Source of the DNA: Propionibacteriaceae bacterium
GTDB lineage: Bacteria > Actinomycetota > Actinomycetes > Propionibacteriales > Propionibacteriaceae
NCBI GenBank assembly: GCA_021323255.1
Contig: JAJTCL010000019.1
Location: 1 to 18,943 of the forward strand
Length of the DNA: 18,943 bases
Direction: 5' to 3'
Shown here one piece after another: positions 1-7,369 of this stretch (positions within the stretch are counted from its first letter, which is position 1; every line of letters begins with the position of its first letter). Both the position numbers and the translations under genes were made by a program. The notes beneath the pieces were generated by a model that was not told the origin of the DNA, did not search any database, and was given only the letters and a program-made list of their open reading frames with translations.

Positions 1-97
1 CCACTCGTGTACCCCCGAAGGGGCCTTACCGTTCGACTTGCATGTGTTAAGCACGCCGCCAGCGTTCGTCCTGAGCCAGGATCAAACTCTCCGTTGA
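1..97 (-). rRNA. rrs: 16S ribosomal RNA, 5' end only
   Basis: The complement of positions 71-90 contains the universal bacterial 16S 5' primer site (AGAGTTTGATCCTGGCTCAG), followed by the conserved GACGAACGCTGGCGGCGTGC and ACATGCAAGTCGAACG segments. The mature 5' end is placed at about 97 by counting from the E. coli numbering, in which AGAGTTTG begins at base 8. The gene runs off the left edge. The variable V1 stretch (GTAAGGCCCC TTCGGGGG) resembles that of Propionibacteriaceae; this placement is from memory. The strand is the same as for all the protein genes, so the rRNA operon lies directly downstream of tyrS. Confidence 0.97.
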
Positions 98-361
98 AAT
101 CTATGCAAATCCGACCCTCGTACGAGAGTCGATTTTGGCTGTCTCAACATGTTCGATCGCTGACCAAAAGACCCAATGCTGGATCTATCGTCAATCAATC
201 AAAGGAATCCGAACTCGGAGCACGCCGAAGCGAGGCCCGAGCACGGGGTTTTAGTGCATTATTTGGCATTGACTTTTAGCACGCTGTTGAGTTCTCAAGT
301 TTCGGGCGCACACCGCGCCGGGGTTGTTGTGCTCCGGCTTGGGGCAACTCGACCAACGCTA
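98..361 (-). promoter_or_regulatory. rRNA operon leader (precursor 5' region)
   Basis: No protein gene is credible in this stretch. On the minus strand it carries GTTGCCCCAAG (around 337-347) and the palindromic TTGAGAACTCAA (287-298) followed by CAGCGTG. These closely match the conserved leader elements found upstream of actinobacterial 16S genes, which are linked to antitermination and to RNase III processing. A short hairpin with arms at 112-120 and 123-131 (9 pairs including one G-U) lies just upstream of the mature 16S end. The function is inferred from resemblance to known leaders. Confidence 0.7.
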
Positions 362-385
362 TGAGGTCCAGTTAGTCCAAGTCAA
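356..385 (-). promoter_or_regulatory. Candidate proximal rRNA promoter
   Basis: On the minus strand a -35 hexamer TTGACT (380-385) is followed after 18 bases by TAGCGT (356-361), which keeps the T1, A2 and T6 of a sigma-70/SigA -10 box. Transcription from here would begin near 349 and give a leader of about 250 nt that contains all the conserved leader motifs. The position suits an rRNA P2 promoter. The -10 match is only three of six bases. Confidence 0.45.
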
Positions 386-552
386 ACTTGAACTTGTCTA
401 TTCCACACCCGCGGCGTCTGAAGCCTCTGGATGCGATGAATGCGCTGGGAGCGCACACGTATCCTGAGATCTCGTCGGCCAGTGGGTTCCTCCGGGTCGG
501 CCGCCATGGATCAGCGATCCTAAGCGTCCCGCACCCCGCTAAGGCCTGGTCT

Positions 553-581
553 ACTTTACGCTCCGGTGCCCGCGCGGTCAA
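553..581 (-). promoter_or_regulatory. Candidate distal rRNA promoter overlapping the tyrS stop codon
   Basis: TTGACC (576-581) and TAAAGT (553-558) are separated by exactly 17 bases on the minus strand. The -10 hexamer begins with the TAA stop codon of tyrS (556-558), so the -35 and the spacer are coding sequence. Transcription would start about 450 bases before mature 16S. The fit to the consensus is 5/6 and 4/6, with ideal spacing. Confidence 0.5.
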
Positions 582-1884
582 CTAAGCCGTGGCGTTCACG
601 CTCGTATCCTTCAGAATCGGTACCGGCGAAGGTGAGAGCCCCGACCGTCTTCTTCCCCCGGCGCAGAATCACGTAGCGGTCGTGTAGCAGATCCTCCTCG
701 CGGATCGCCGCATCCGGATCAGTGATGCGCTTGTTGTTGAGGTATGCGCCGCCTTCAACGATCGCGCGCCGGGCCGCCGCCTTGCTGGGCACAACGCCAC
801 TGCGTTCCATGGCCTCGACGACGTTCGGAAGGGGTGCCTCGGTACTGAGCTCTGCGCCGCCGACCTCGGCCACGACTCCGGCCAAGGTCGATTCGCTCAA
901 TGCCCCCAATTCGGCACCGCCGAAGAGTGCCGCTGCCGCTGACACCGCCGCATCACGCTCAGCAGTGGAATGCACAAGTGCGGTGACGTCGTCGGCCAGT
1001 GCCTTCTGGGCGGCGCGGAGCTGTGGCGCCTGGCGCGTCTGCTGTTCGAGCTCGGCGATCTCCTCCTGGCTGCGCTCGCTGAACACCTTGAGGTACTCCA
1101 CGACCTTCTCATCCTCAGCATTGAGGAAGAACTGATGGAAGGCGTACGGGGAGGTCATCGCTGGGTCCAGCCAGATGGTTCCCATCTCGGTCTTGCCGAA
1201 CTTGCTGCCGTCGGCCTTGGTGAGCAGCGGCGTCGCCATGGCGTGCACGCGGGCCCCTTCGACGCGCCGGATCAGCTCGACACCGGCGGTGATGTTGCCC
1301 CACTGATCACTGCCACCGAACTGCAATGTGCAGCCGTACGACCGATACAACTCCAGGTAATCGAGGGACTGCAGGAGCACGTAAGAGAATTCGGTGTAGG
1401 AGATGCCCTCCTCGAGGCGCTTGCGCACGACCTCGCGGGCAAGCATGCGGTTCACCGGGAAGTGCTTGCCGATGTCGCGAAGAAAGTCCAGGACCGACAT
1501 CGGACCAGTCCAGTCCAGGTTGTTGACAATCCGCGCCGCATTGTCACCGCTGAAATCGACATACTTCTCAACTTGGGCACGGATGCGCCCGACCCACCCG
1601 GACACCGTCTCGGCGCTGTTGAGGATTCGCTCGCCGGACTCCTTGGGATCGCCGATCATCCCGGTCGACCCGCCGACCAGAAGCAGCGGCTTGTGGCCGG
1701 CTCGCTGCAAGATCCTGGCAACAATGAGCTGTACCAGGTTGCCGAAGTGGATGCTCGGAGCTGTCGGGTCGAAACCGACATAGAAGGTGACCGGTCCGGA
1801 GGCGAGGTGGCTGGCAAGAGCCTCTTCGTCGGTGGACTCGGCCAGTAGGCCACGCCACCTCAGCTCATCAAGCACCGCGTTCAC
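556..1884 (-). CDS. tyrS: Tyrosyl-tRNA synthetase
   Basis: TyrRS charges tRNA-Tyr with tyrosine in the cytoplasm using ATP (class I aminoacyl-tRNA synthetase). The 442-residue product is slightly longer than the usual ~420. The class I HIGH-type motif appears as HFGN at residues 46-49, the Tyr/tRNA pocket segment QFGGSDQWGN at 188-197, and the KMSKS-type loop as KFGKT at 228-232. An S4 RNA-binding domain lies near the C-terminus (about 365-435, with SKAAARRAIVEGG). The start is a GTG at 1882-1884; a second GTG three codons in is an alternative, and no strong ribosome binding site decides between them. It lies alone between the arg operon and the rRNA operon, separated from argH by about 200 bases with strong inverted repeats. 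Its last codons and stop overlap a probable rRNA promoter. Confidence 0.97.
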   Translation of the reverse strand: MNAVLDELRWRGLLAESTDEEALASHLASGPVTFYVGFDPTAPSIHFGNLVQLIVARILQRAGHKPLLLVGGSTGMIGDPKESGERILNSAETVSGWVGRIRAQVEKYVDFSGDNAARIVNNLDWTGPMSVLDFLRDIGKHFPVNRMLAREVVRKRLEEGISYTEFSYVLLQSLDYLELYRSYGCTLQFGGSDQWGNITAGVELIRRVEGARVHAMATPLLTKADGSKFGKTEMGTIWLDPAMTSPYAFHQFFLNAEDEKVVEYLKVFSERSQEEIAELEQQTRQAPQLRAAQKALADDVTALVHSTAERDAAVSAAAALFGGAELGALSESTLAGVVAEVGGAELSTEAPLPNVVEAMERSGVVPSKAAARRAIVEGGAYLNNKRITDPDAAIREEDLLHDRYVILRRGKKTVGALTFAGTDSEGYERERHGLVDRAGTGA

Positions 1885-1955
1885 GAGGCACCACAGTAGC
1901 GCCGGTGCTAACTAATCGCCTCGGCGATCGGCGCTGCGGCCCAGCGGCTGCGTCG

Positions 1956-2041
1956 GAAACGCACGTGCACGTTCCCTTCTGACGCCTTACACGCGTTGCA
2001 ACGTGTGCGGCGCGTCAGGAACGCACGTGCACGTGCGTTTC
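1956..2041. repeat. 86-bp near-perfect inverted repeat between argH and tyrS
   Basis: The outer 16 bases GAAACGCACGTGCACG (1956-1971) recur as an exact inverted copy at 2026-2041. Inside, TTCC/GGAA, TGACG/CGTCA and a central palindrome around GTTGCAAC (1995-2002) continue the pairing with small bulges, so the whole segment can fold into one long hairpin. The right arm is by itself a perfect 20-bp palindrome (2020-2039). It sits about 50 bases after the argH stop, so a terminator or mRNA 3'-end stabiliser is the simplest reading; a small mobile repeat is possible. No T-run follows on either strand. Confidence 0.85.
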
Positions 2042-2064
2042 AGCGAAGGGTATTCAGATGGTCG

Positions 2065-2086
2065 CACAGCCAGCATGCTGACAGTG
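2065..2086 (-). terminator. Possible terminator hairpin directly after argH
   Basis: The 22 bases fold into a stem of about nine pairs (one G-U, one internal mismatch) centred on the palindrome CAGCATGCTG (2071-2080). The hairpin starts two bases after the argH stop codon (2089-2091). There is no T-tract after it, as is common in high-GC actinobacteria, so termination is only a suggestion. Confidence 0.4.
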
Positions 2087-2088
2087 AG

Positions 2089-3401
2089 TCAAGCCCTGTT
2101 GAGCCATGCGTCGACTGAAGTCATGGCATCTCTAATCTCGTTGAGTTGCTCTCGTACTCGCGGCAGCGCAGTGCCGCCCCTACCCGTGCGGCTGTTGATC
2201 GAGCCAGTGAGGCTGAGCACGGAGCGGACCTCTGAGGTGAGGTGGGGGGAAAACTCTGCCAGCTCGTCTGCGCTCAGGTCGGTCAGTTCTTTGCCTTCGG
2301 CCTCGCAGCGTCGTACGCATGAACCGGCGATCTCGTGCGCCTCGGCGAATGGCACCCGCTGCCGTACCAGCCAGTCCGCGATGTCGGTGGCCAGGGAGAA
2401 CCCCATCGGGGCGAGGCGCTCCAGCCGTTGCCGATCGAAGGACAGGGTCGAAACCATTCCGGCGACCGCCGGCAACACGAGCAACAGCTGATCGATGGAG
2501 TCGAAGATCGGCTCCTTGTCCTCTTGCAGATCACGGTTGTACGCCAGCGGCAACCCTTTCAGGGTCGCCAGCAGGCCGGTCAGGTTGCCGATCAATCGTC
2601 CGGCCTTACCTCGCGCTAGCTCGGCGACATCGGGGTTCTTCTTCTGCGGCATGATGCTCGACCCGGTCGACCATTCATCAGCGAGGGTGGCGAATCCGAA
2701 CTCATGGGTCACCCAGATGATCACGTCCTCACTCAGCCGCGAGAGATCGACAGCAATCTGGGCACAGACATACGCCGCCTCAGCCACCAGGTCGCGCGCA
2801 GCGGTGCCATCAATGGAGTTAGCCACGCTCCCCTCAAACCCGAGCTCCAGTGCTACGAACTGTGGATCCAAGCCGAGTGATGTGCCGGCCAGGGCGGCCG
2901 ACCCGTACGGGCTGACCGCAAGCCGGCGGTCAAGATCACGGATACGATCACCGTTCCGCAGCAGAGGCCAGGCGTGGGCGAGCAGATGGTGCGACAGCAG
3001 CACCGGCTGCGCGTGCTGCAGGTGGGTACGGCCGGGCATGGCAACCCCAAGATGATCACGCGCCTGATCGTGCAATGCGCTGACGACGTTGCTCAACCCG
3101 GCAGTCACCGTCCGCAGTGCATCCCGCAGGTACATCCGGATCAAGGTCGCGATCTGGTCGTTGCGGGAGCGGCCCGCACGCAGTCGGCCGCCCAGCTCGG
3201 TTCCGACCAGCTCAACCAGCCGCCGTTCCAGCGCACCGTGCACGTCCTCGTCGGTACTAGCGGGCCGGCCAGCCTCCAGTCAAGATGAGTCGACCGACTC
3301 AGTGCGAGCAGCGGCTGCGCAGGGTCGGCGCCGAACCGGCCGCCCCACAGCCGGCCCTCATGATCATGGGTTGCGGGGTGAGACGGCGGCTCCGGGATCA
3401 A
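2089..3401 (-). pseudogene. argH: Argininosuccinate lyase, disrupted by an internal out-of-frame deletion
   Basis: ArgH splits argininosuccinate into arginine and fumarate, the last step of arginine synthesis. A 5' piece (about 3267-3401) encodes the family N-terminus (GRLWGGRF, then STHLDWRLA). It starts at TTG 3399-3401, overlapping the argG stop as TTGA. The rest of the protein (2089 to about 3258, from TDEDVHGALERR onward) is in another frame. It contains RAGRSRND, MPGRTHLQHAQP and the signature GSSIMPQKKNPD. Between DWRLA and TDEDVH, homologues recalled from M. tuberculosis and E. coli have about 45-55 residues that are absent here, and the join at 3253-3267 changes frame. The 3' frame has a TGA at 3280-3282 and no ATG upstream, so at most a truncated protein beginning at GTG 3241-3243 (384 residues) could be made. 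This is either a true pseudogene or a sequence/assembly error. The remaining sequence is otherwise well conserved, which suggests a very recent event or an artefact. Confidence 0.85.
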
Positions 3402-4597
3402 GAAAGGCTCGCGTCCCGACGCGCGGCCAGCTTGCTCGACATGCCGTAAATACCGATGAAGCCACGGGCCTGGGATTGATCAAATCTGTCGCCCTCGTCA
3501 TAGGTGGCAAGGTTGAAGTCATAGAGGCTGGTGTCGCTCCGGCGGCCCGTAACGGTGGCCTTTCCGCCCTGCAAGATCATCCGGATCTCACCGCTGACCG
3601 GCTGCTGTGCCTCGTCGATGAAGGTGTCCAGCGCCCGCTTGAGCGGTGAATACCACTGGCCGTCATAGACCAGCTCGCTCCAACGCTGGTCGATGCCGCG
3701 CTTGTAGCGGGCAAGCTCGCGCTCGACAGTGACGTTCTCCAGTTCCATGTGAGCAGTGATCAAGGCGATCGCGCCCGGTGCTTCATAGACCTCCCGGCTC
3801 TTGATGCCGACGAGCCTGTCCTCCACCATGTCGAGTCGGCCTATCCCGTGTGCGCCAGCGCGCTCATTGAGAATCTGGATGGCTTGCAGCATGGAGACCT
3901 TTTCGTTGTCGATCGCTATCGGATTGCCGGCCTCGAAGGTGATCGTGACCTCGTCGGGCTCCCGCGGCGTCGCAGGGTCGGCGGTATAGGCGTAGACGTC
4001 CTCGATAGGCGCATTCCAGATGTTTTCAAGGAAGCCGGTTTCCACCGCGCGGCCCCAGACGTTCTGGTCGATCGAGTAGGGAGAGGACTTGCTCTGCATG
4101 ATCGGAAGTCCTCTGTCTTCCGCGTACCCGATGGCCTTTTCCCGAGTCCAGGCATAGTCCCGAACGGGAGCGATCACCGCTAGCTCGGGCGCGAGATTGG
4201 CGATGCCGACCTCGAAACGTACTTGATCATTGCCTTTGCCGGTGCAGCCATGCGAGACCACTGTTGCTCCGTGCTGCTTGGCCGCCTCAGCAAGGTGGCG
4301 CACAATCAGCGGGCGAGACAAGGCGCTGACCAGTGGATAACGATCCATGTACAGCGCGTTGGCGCGCAGGGCTGGACGGCAGAAGTCTTCGGCGAACTCG
4401 TCCTTGGCATCTACTACCACCGCCTCGACCGCTCCGCAATCCAAAGCGCGCTGGCGAATGACCTCCATGTCCTCTTCGCCCTGCCCGACATCGACGGCCA
4501 CGGCGACCACTTCTCGTCCTGTTTCCTCGGCCAGCCAGCCAATGCAGACACTGGTGTCAAGGCCGCCGGAGTACGCCAGCACAATCCGATCGCTCAT
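3398..4597 (-). CDS. argG: Argininosuccinate synthase
   Basis: ArgG condenses citrulline and aspartate with ATP to give argininosuccinate, the penultimate step of arginine synthesis. The 399-residue length is normal for the type I enzyme. The N-type PP-loop motif SGGLDTS is at residues 10-16, and the family signature GCTGKGNDQVRFE lies near residue 120. The ATG start (4595-4597) overlaps the argR stop by four bases (ATGA). Its own TGA overlaps the TTG start of argH. It belongs to the argRGH half of the operon, so it is probably translated by coupling with argR. Confidence 0.98.
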   Translation of the reverse strand: MSDRIVLAYSGGLDTSVCIGWLAEETGREVVAVAVDVGQGEEDMEVIRQRALDCGAVEAVVVDAKDEFAEDFCRPALRANALYMDRYPLVSALSRPLIVRHLAEAAKQHGATVVSHGCTGKGNDQVRFEVGIANLAPELAVIAPVRDYAWTREKAIGYAEDRGLPIMQSKSSPYSIDQNVWGRAVETGFLENIWNAPIEDVYAYTADPATPREPDEVTITFEAGNPIAIDNEKVSMLQAIQILNERAGAHGIGRLDMVEDRLVGIKSREVYEAPGAIALITAHMELENVTVERELARYKRGIDQRWSELVYDGQWYSPLKRALDTFIDEAQQPVSGEIRMILQGGKATVTGRRSDTSLYDFNLATYDEGDRFDQSQARGFIGIYGMSSKLAARRDASLS

Positions 4598-5136
4598 TGG
4601 TGTTCGTCCTTCTCACTGTTGTTGGAATGGAGGGCTGAGCTGCCGGCCGGCTTGCCGGTTCGGCTCATGATCAAAAACTGTTGCGCGATGTCGCCACCAC
4701 CGTTGGGGCTCCGGGTGATCAGCAAGATGGTGTCGTCGCCTGCAATGGTGCCCAGGATGGCTTCCCAGCCGACTCGATCAACTGCGGAGGCGAAGTACTG
4801 CGCGGCACCCGGCGGGGTGCGGAGCACTACCAGATTCGCTGAGGCCTCTGCAGAGACCAGGACCTCGCCGCACAATCGGGCCAGTCGCGCTTCGAAGCTG
4901 GCGAATTCGCCGACGTGCGGCGTACGGTCACCCCCCTCACCCGGCACTGCATAGACCAGGCGCCCTCCAGTACTGCGTACTCGCAGCGCGCCAATCTCAA
5001 CAAGATCACGCGAGAGGGTGCCTTGGGTGACCTGAACACCGTCGTCGGCCAAGAGCTCGGCCAGCTCGCTCTGTGAGCGCACCTCGTGCTGCTCCAGCAA
5101 GGTGATGATCTTGGCGTGCCGGGCGGCCTTGCTCAT
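4594..5136 (-). CDS. argR: Arginine repressor ArgR
   Basis: ArgR is a hexameric repressor that binds ARG-box operators when arginine is bound, and it controls the arginine biosynthesis genes. The 180-residue product has an N-terminal winged helix (about residues 5-65; SQSELAELLADDG, then TQGTLSRDLVEIGALRV). The C-terminal trimerisation and arginine-binding domain carries GTIAGDDT at 129-136. The ATG at 5134-5136 was chosen over upstream in-frame codons because it gives the usual family N-terminus (MSKAARH) and has GAAAGG four bases before it; the upstream extension would run through the intergenic hairpin repeat. The roughly 24-residue C-terminal tail after QQFLIMS is poorly conserved. It sits 74 bases after argF and overlaps argG by four bases, so the repressor is encoded inside the operon it regulates. 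Confidence 0.96.
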   Translation of the reverse strand: MSKAARHAKIITLLEQHEVRSQSELAELLADDGVQVTQGTLSRDLVEIGALRVRSTGGRLVYAVPGEGGDRTPHVGEFASFEARLARLCGEVLVSAEASANLVVLRTPPGAAQYFASAVDRVGWEAILGTIAGDDTILLITRSPNGGGDIAQQFLIMSRTGKPAGSSALHSNNSEKDEHQ

Positions 5137-5146
5137 CACGCCTTTC

Positions 5147-5180
5147 GGGGTGTTCAAGGGGGATCGTCCCCTCTCGCTGT
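5147..5180 (-). repeat. Intergenic hairpin repeat, copy A (argF-argR gap)
   Basis: On the minus strand this reads AGCGAGAGGGGACGATCCCC followed by CTTGAACACCCC. A G-run and a C-run pair around a short ACGAT loop. It shares its order of blocks (AGAGcAAGGGG, ACGA, CCCCCTTGAAcCCC) with two other gaps in this window, at 14110-14140 and 16706-16736. It is the most divergent copy, with a TG insertion and one extra base in the loop. It fills the only gap in the arg cluster not joined by a start/stop overlap. Confidence 0.75.
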
Positions 5181-5210
5181 GCCGGCCTGCGCGGGTGTAC
5201 GTCGACACTG

Positions 5211-6140
5211 CTACGCCACCTCTGCTTGCTCGTCCAGGAACGACAACAGCGCCTTCTGCACATGCCTGCGGTTTTCGGCCTCTTCCCAGACCGCGGACTG
5301 CGGGCCATCGATCACTGCAGCATCGATCTCCTTGCCGCGATAGGCCGGCAGGCAATGCAGCACGATCGCCTCCCGGTCGGCAAGGTCCAGCAGTGCTGTG
5401 GTGACCGCATATGGCATGAAGATGGCCTCACGATCACGGCGGGAGTGTTCCTGACCCATTGAGATCCAGGTATCGGTCGCGACCACATCCGCGTCTAGCA
5501 CCGCTTCCTTGGCCTCGTGGAGCAGCTGCACGCTCCCTCCTGAACTGCTCGCCAGGTGCTGCGCTCTGTTGACGATCTCGGGGTCTGGTTGGAAGGCAGC
5601 TGGAGCGCCGATCCTGACATGCATTCCGGCCAGACTGCCGGCGAGCAGATACGAGTGCGCCATGTTGTTTGCACCGTCCCCGACATAAGCCAGCGTCAAG
5701 CCGGCTAGCTGGTGCTTCTGCTCCCGAATGGTCTGCAGATCCGCCAGCGCTTGGCACGGATGGTATTGGTCTGTCAGCCCATTGATCACCGGAACCTGGG
5801 CGTTATCAGCCATGTCCTGCAAGCGCTCCTGCCCCGAGGTGCGCCAGACGATGGCGGCCACATGGCGACTGAGCACCCGCGCAGTGTCACCGATCGACTC
5901 GCCGCGACCGAGCTGCGAAATAGCTGTGTCCATGATCATCGGATGGCCGCCGAGCTCGGCGATAGCGGTCTCGAAGGAGATCCTGGTTCGCGTCGACGGC
6001 TTGTCGAACAACACCGCCACCGTCCGAGGCCCGGCGAATGAGTCCAGCCGGTAGGGCGTGGTTTTAAGGGCATCGGCCAGATCCAGGATCGCAAGCTGCT
6101 CGGCCGAGCTGAGATCATCATCGGCCAGGAAGTGTCTCAC
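5211..6140 (-). CDS. argF: Ornithine carbamoyltransferase
   Basis: The enzyme makes citrulline from ornithine and carbamoyl phosphate in the cytoplasm. At 309 residues it has normal length. The carbamoyl-phosphate loop STRTR is at residues 49-53, HPCQ at 127-130, the ornithine-binding segment DTWISMGQE at 223-231, and the catalytic HCLP at 262-265. These residues separate it from aspartate carbamoyltransferase. The GTG start (6138-6140) overlaps the argD stop as GTGA. Downstream is a 74-base gap with a hairpin repeat before argR. Confidence 0.98.
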   Translation of the reverse strand: MRHFLADDDLSSAEQLAILDLADALKTTPYRLDSFAGPRTVAVLFDKPSTRTRISFETAIAELGGHPMIMDTAISQLGRGESIGDTARVLSRHVAAIVWRTSGQERLQDMADNAQVPVINGLTDQYHPCQALADLQTIREQKHQLAGLTLAYVGDGANNMAHSYLLAGSLAGMHVRIGAPAAFQPDPEIVNRAQHLASSSGGSVQLLHEAKEAVLDADVVATDTWISMGQEHSRRDREAIFMPYAVTTALLDLADREAIVLHCLPAYRGKEIDAAVIDGPQSAVWEEAENRRHVQKALLSFLDEQAEVA

Positions 6141-7369
6141 GATGCCTCCTCGGCGGCTTTGTCGAGAAGGGACGGCAGCACACTGAAGAAGCTGTCGAGC
6201 TCGGCGCTGCTGATGATCAGGGGCGGCGCGAGGCGCAACACGTCGGGTCGTGGGGCGTTGATCACAAAGCCAGCCGCGAGGGCAGCATCGACAACGGCAG
6301 CCGCGATCGGCTCGGCCAAGATCACTGCTTGTAACAAGCCGCGACCGCGTACACCGGTGATCAACCGATGATCCAGCTGCAGGATCGCTTTGGTGAGATG
6401 ATCACCGAGCGCTGTCGCGTGATCAAGGAGGCCGTCACGCTCGATCACTGCGATCACTGCCAGTCCGGCGACGGCAGCCACCGGGTTGCCGCCGAAGGTG
6501 CTGCCATGGCTGCCCGGGCCGAGCAACCGCGAGGCGGGTCCGATGGCAATGCAGGCGCCAACGGGAAACCCGTTGCCCAAGCCTTTAGCGACAGTGACGA
6601 TGTCGGCGGTAATACCTTCGTCGACATGGACAAGCCAGCTGCCACAGCGGCCCATCCCGGTCTGCACCTCGTCCATCCACAGCAAGGCGCCCTGCTGATC
6701 ACAGATCTCCCGCGCTTTCGCGAGATAACCCTCGGGCGGCAGCACCACACCGTTCTCGCCCTGGATCGGTTCCAAGACAACCGCCGCTACAGTCTGGTCG
6801 ACAACAGAGGCCAGCGCTTCGATGTCGCCGTAGGGCACGAAGATCACCTCGCTGGGCAGCGGTTCGAACGGTGCGCGGTACTTGGGATTGTGAGTCAGCG
6901 CGAGAGCACCCATGGAGCGTCCGTGGAACGCGCCCTCGGTCGAGATGATGGTGCTGCGACCCGTCATCCGGGTGATCTTGAATGCCGCCTCATTCGCTTC
7001 GGTCCCAGAGTTGGTGAAGAAGATCTTCGCATCGTCGGCACCTGTCATGCTGCTCAAGCGAGCGGCCAGGGCGACCTGGGCCGGGGTGGCAAAGAAGTTC
7101 GAGACATGCCCGAGCGTGGCGATCTGACCCGTCACAGCAGCCAACACAGTCGGATGCGCGTGACCGAGAACGTTGACTGCCAAGCCCGAGAGCAGGTCGA
7201 GGTAACGCCGCCCATCGGCGTCCCAGAGGTAGCAGGCCTCACCTCGAACGAACACCCGCTTCGGCGGGCCGAAGGTATTCATCACCGACTCGGAGTACGC
7301 CTCCAGCACCGCAGCCGCGGATCCCAAGCCGGACAGCTCGCGACTTAAGGTCGACTGGTCGGCGGTCAT
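6137..7369 (-). CDS. argD: Acetylornithine aminotransferase
   Basis: ArgD is a PLP-dependent class III aminotransferase that converts N-acetylglutamate semialdehyde to N-acetylornithine, with glutamate as amino donor. The 410-residue product has the phosphate-cup segment NSGTEANE (120-127), the cofactor aspartate motif DEVQTGMGR (233-241) and the Schiff-base lysine K262 in VAKGLGNGFP. It also resembles other class III aminotransferases, but the operon position fixes the role. The ATG start overlaps the argB stop by four bases (7366-7369), and its stop overlaps the argF GTG start. Confidence 0.97.
   Translation of the reverse strand: MTADQSTLSRELSGLGSAAAVLEAYSESVMNTFGPPKRVFVRGEACYLWDADGRRYLDLLSGLAVNVLGHAHPTVLAAVTGQIATLGHVSNFFATPAQVALAARLSSMTGADDAKIFFTNSGTEANEAAFKITRMTGRSTIISTEGAFHGRSMGALALTHNPKYRAPFEPLPSEVIFVPYGDIEALASVVDQTVAAVVLEPIQGENGVVLPPEGYLAKAREICDQQGALLWMDEVQTGMGRCGSWLVHVDEGITADIVTVAKGLGNGFPVGACIAIGPASRLLGPGSHGSTFGGNPVAAVAGLAVIAVIERDGLLDHATALGDHLTKAILQLDHRLITGVRGRGLLQAVILAEPIAAAVVDAALAAGFVINAPRPDVLRLAPPLIISSAELDSFFSVLPSLLDKAAEEAS

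Noticed and set aside
372..581. Short minus-strand open frame between tyrS and 16S
   Set aside because: Composition is arbitrary, it overlaps rRNA promoter candidates and the tyrS end, and it has no ribosome binding site.
970..1848. Long plus-strand open frame opposite tyrS
   Set aside because: It is a shadow of the tyrS coding strand in GC-rich DNA; tyrS motifs are complete on the minus strand.
6368..7348. Long plus-strand open frame opposite argD
   Set aside because: Antisense shadow of argD, with no family resemblance.
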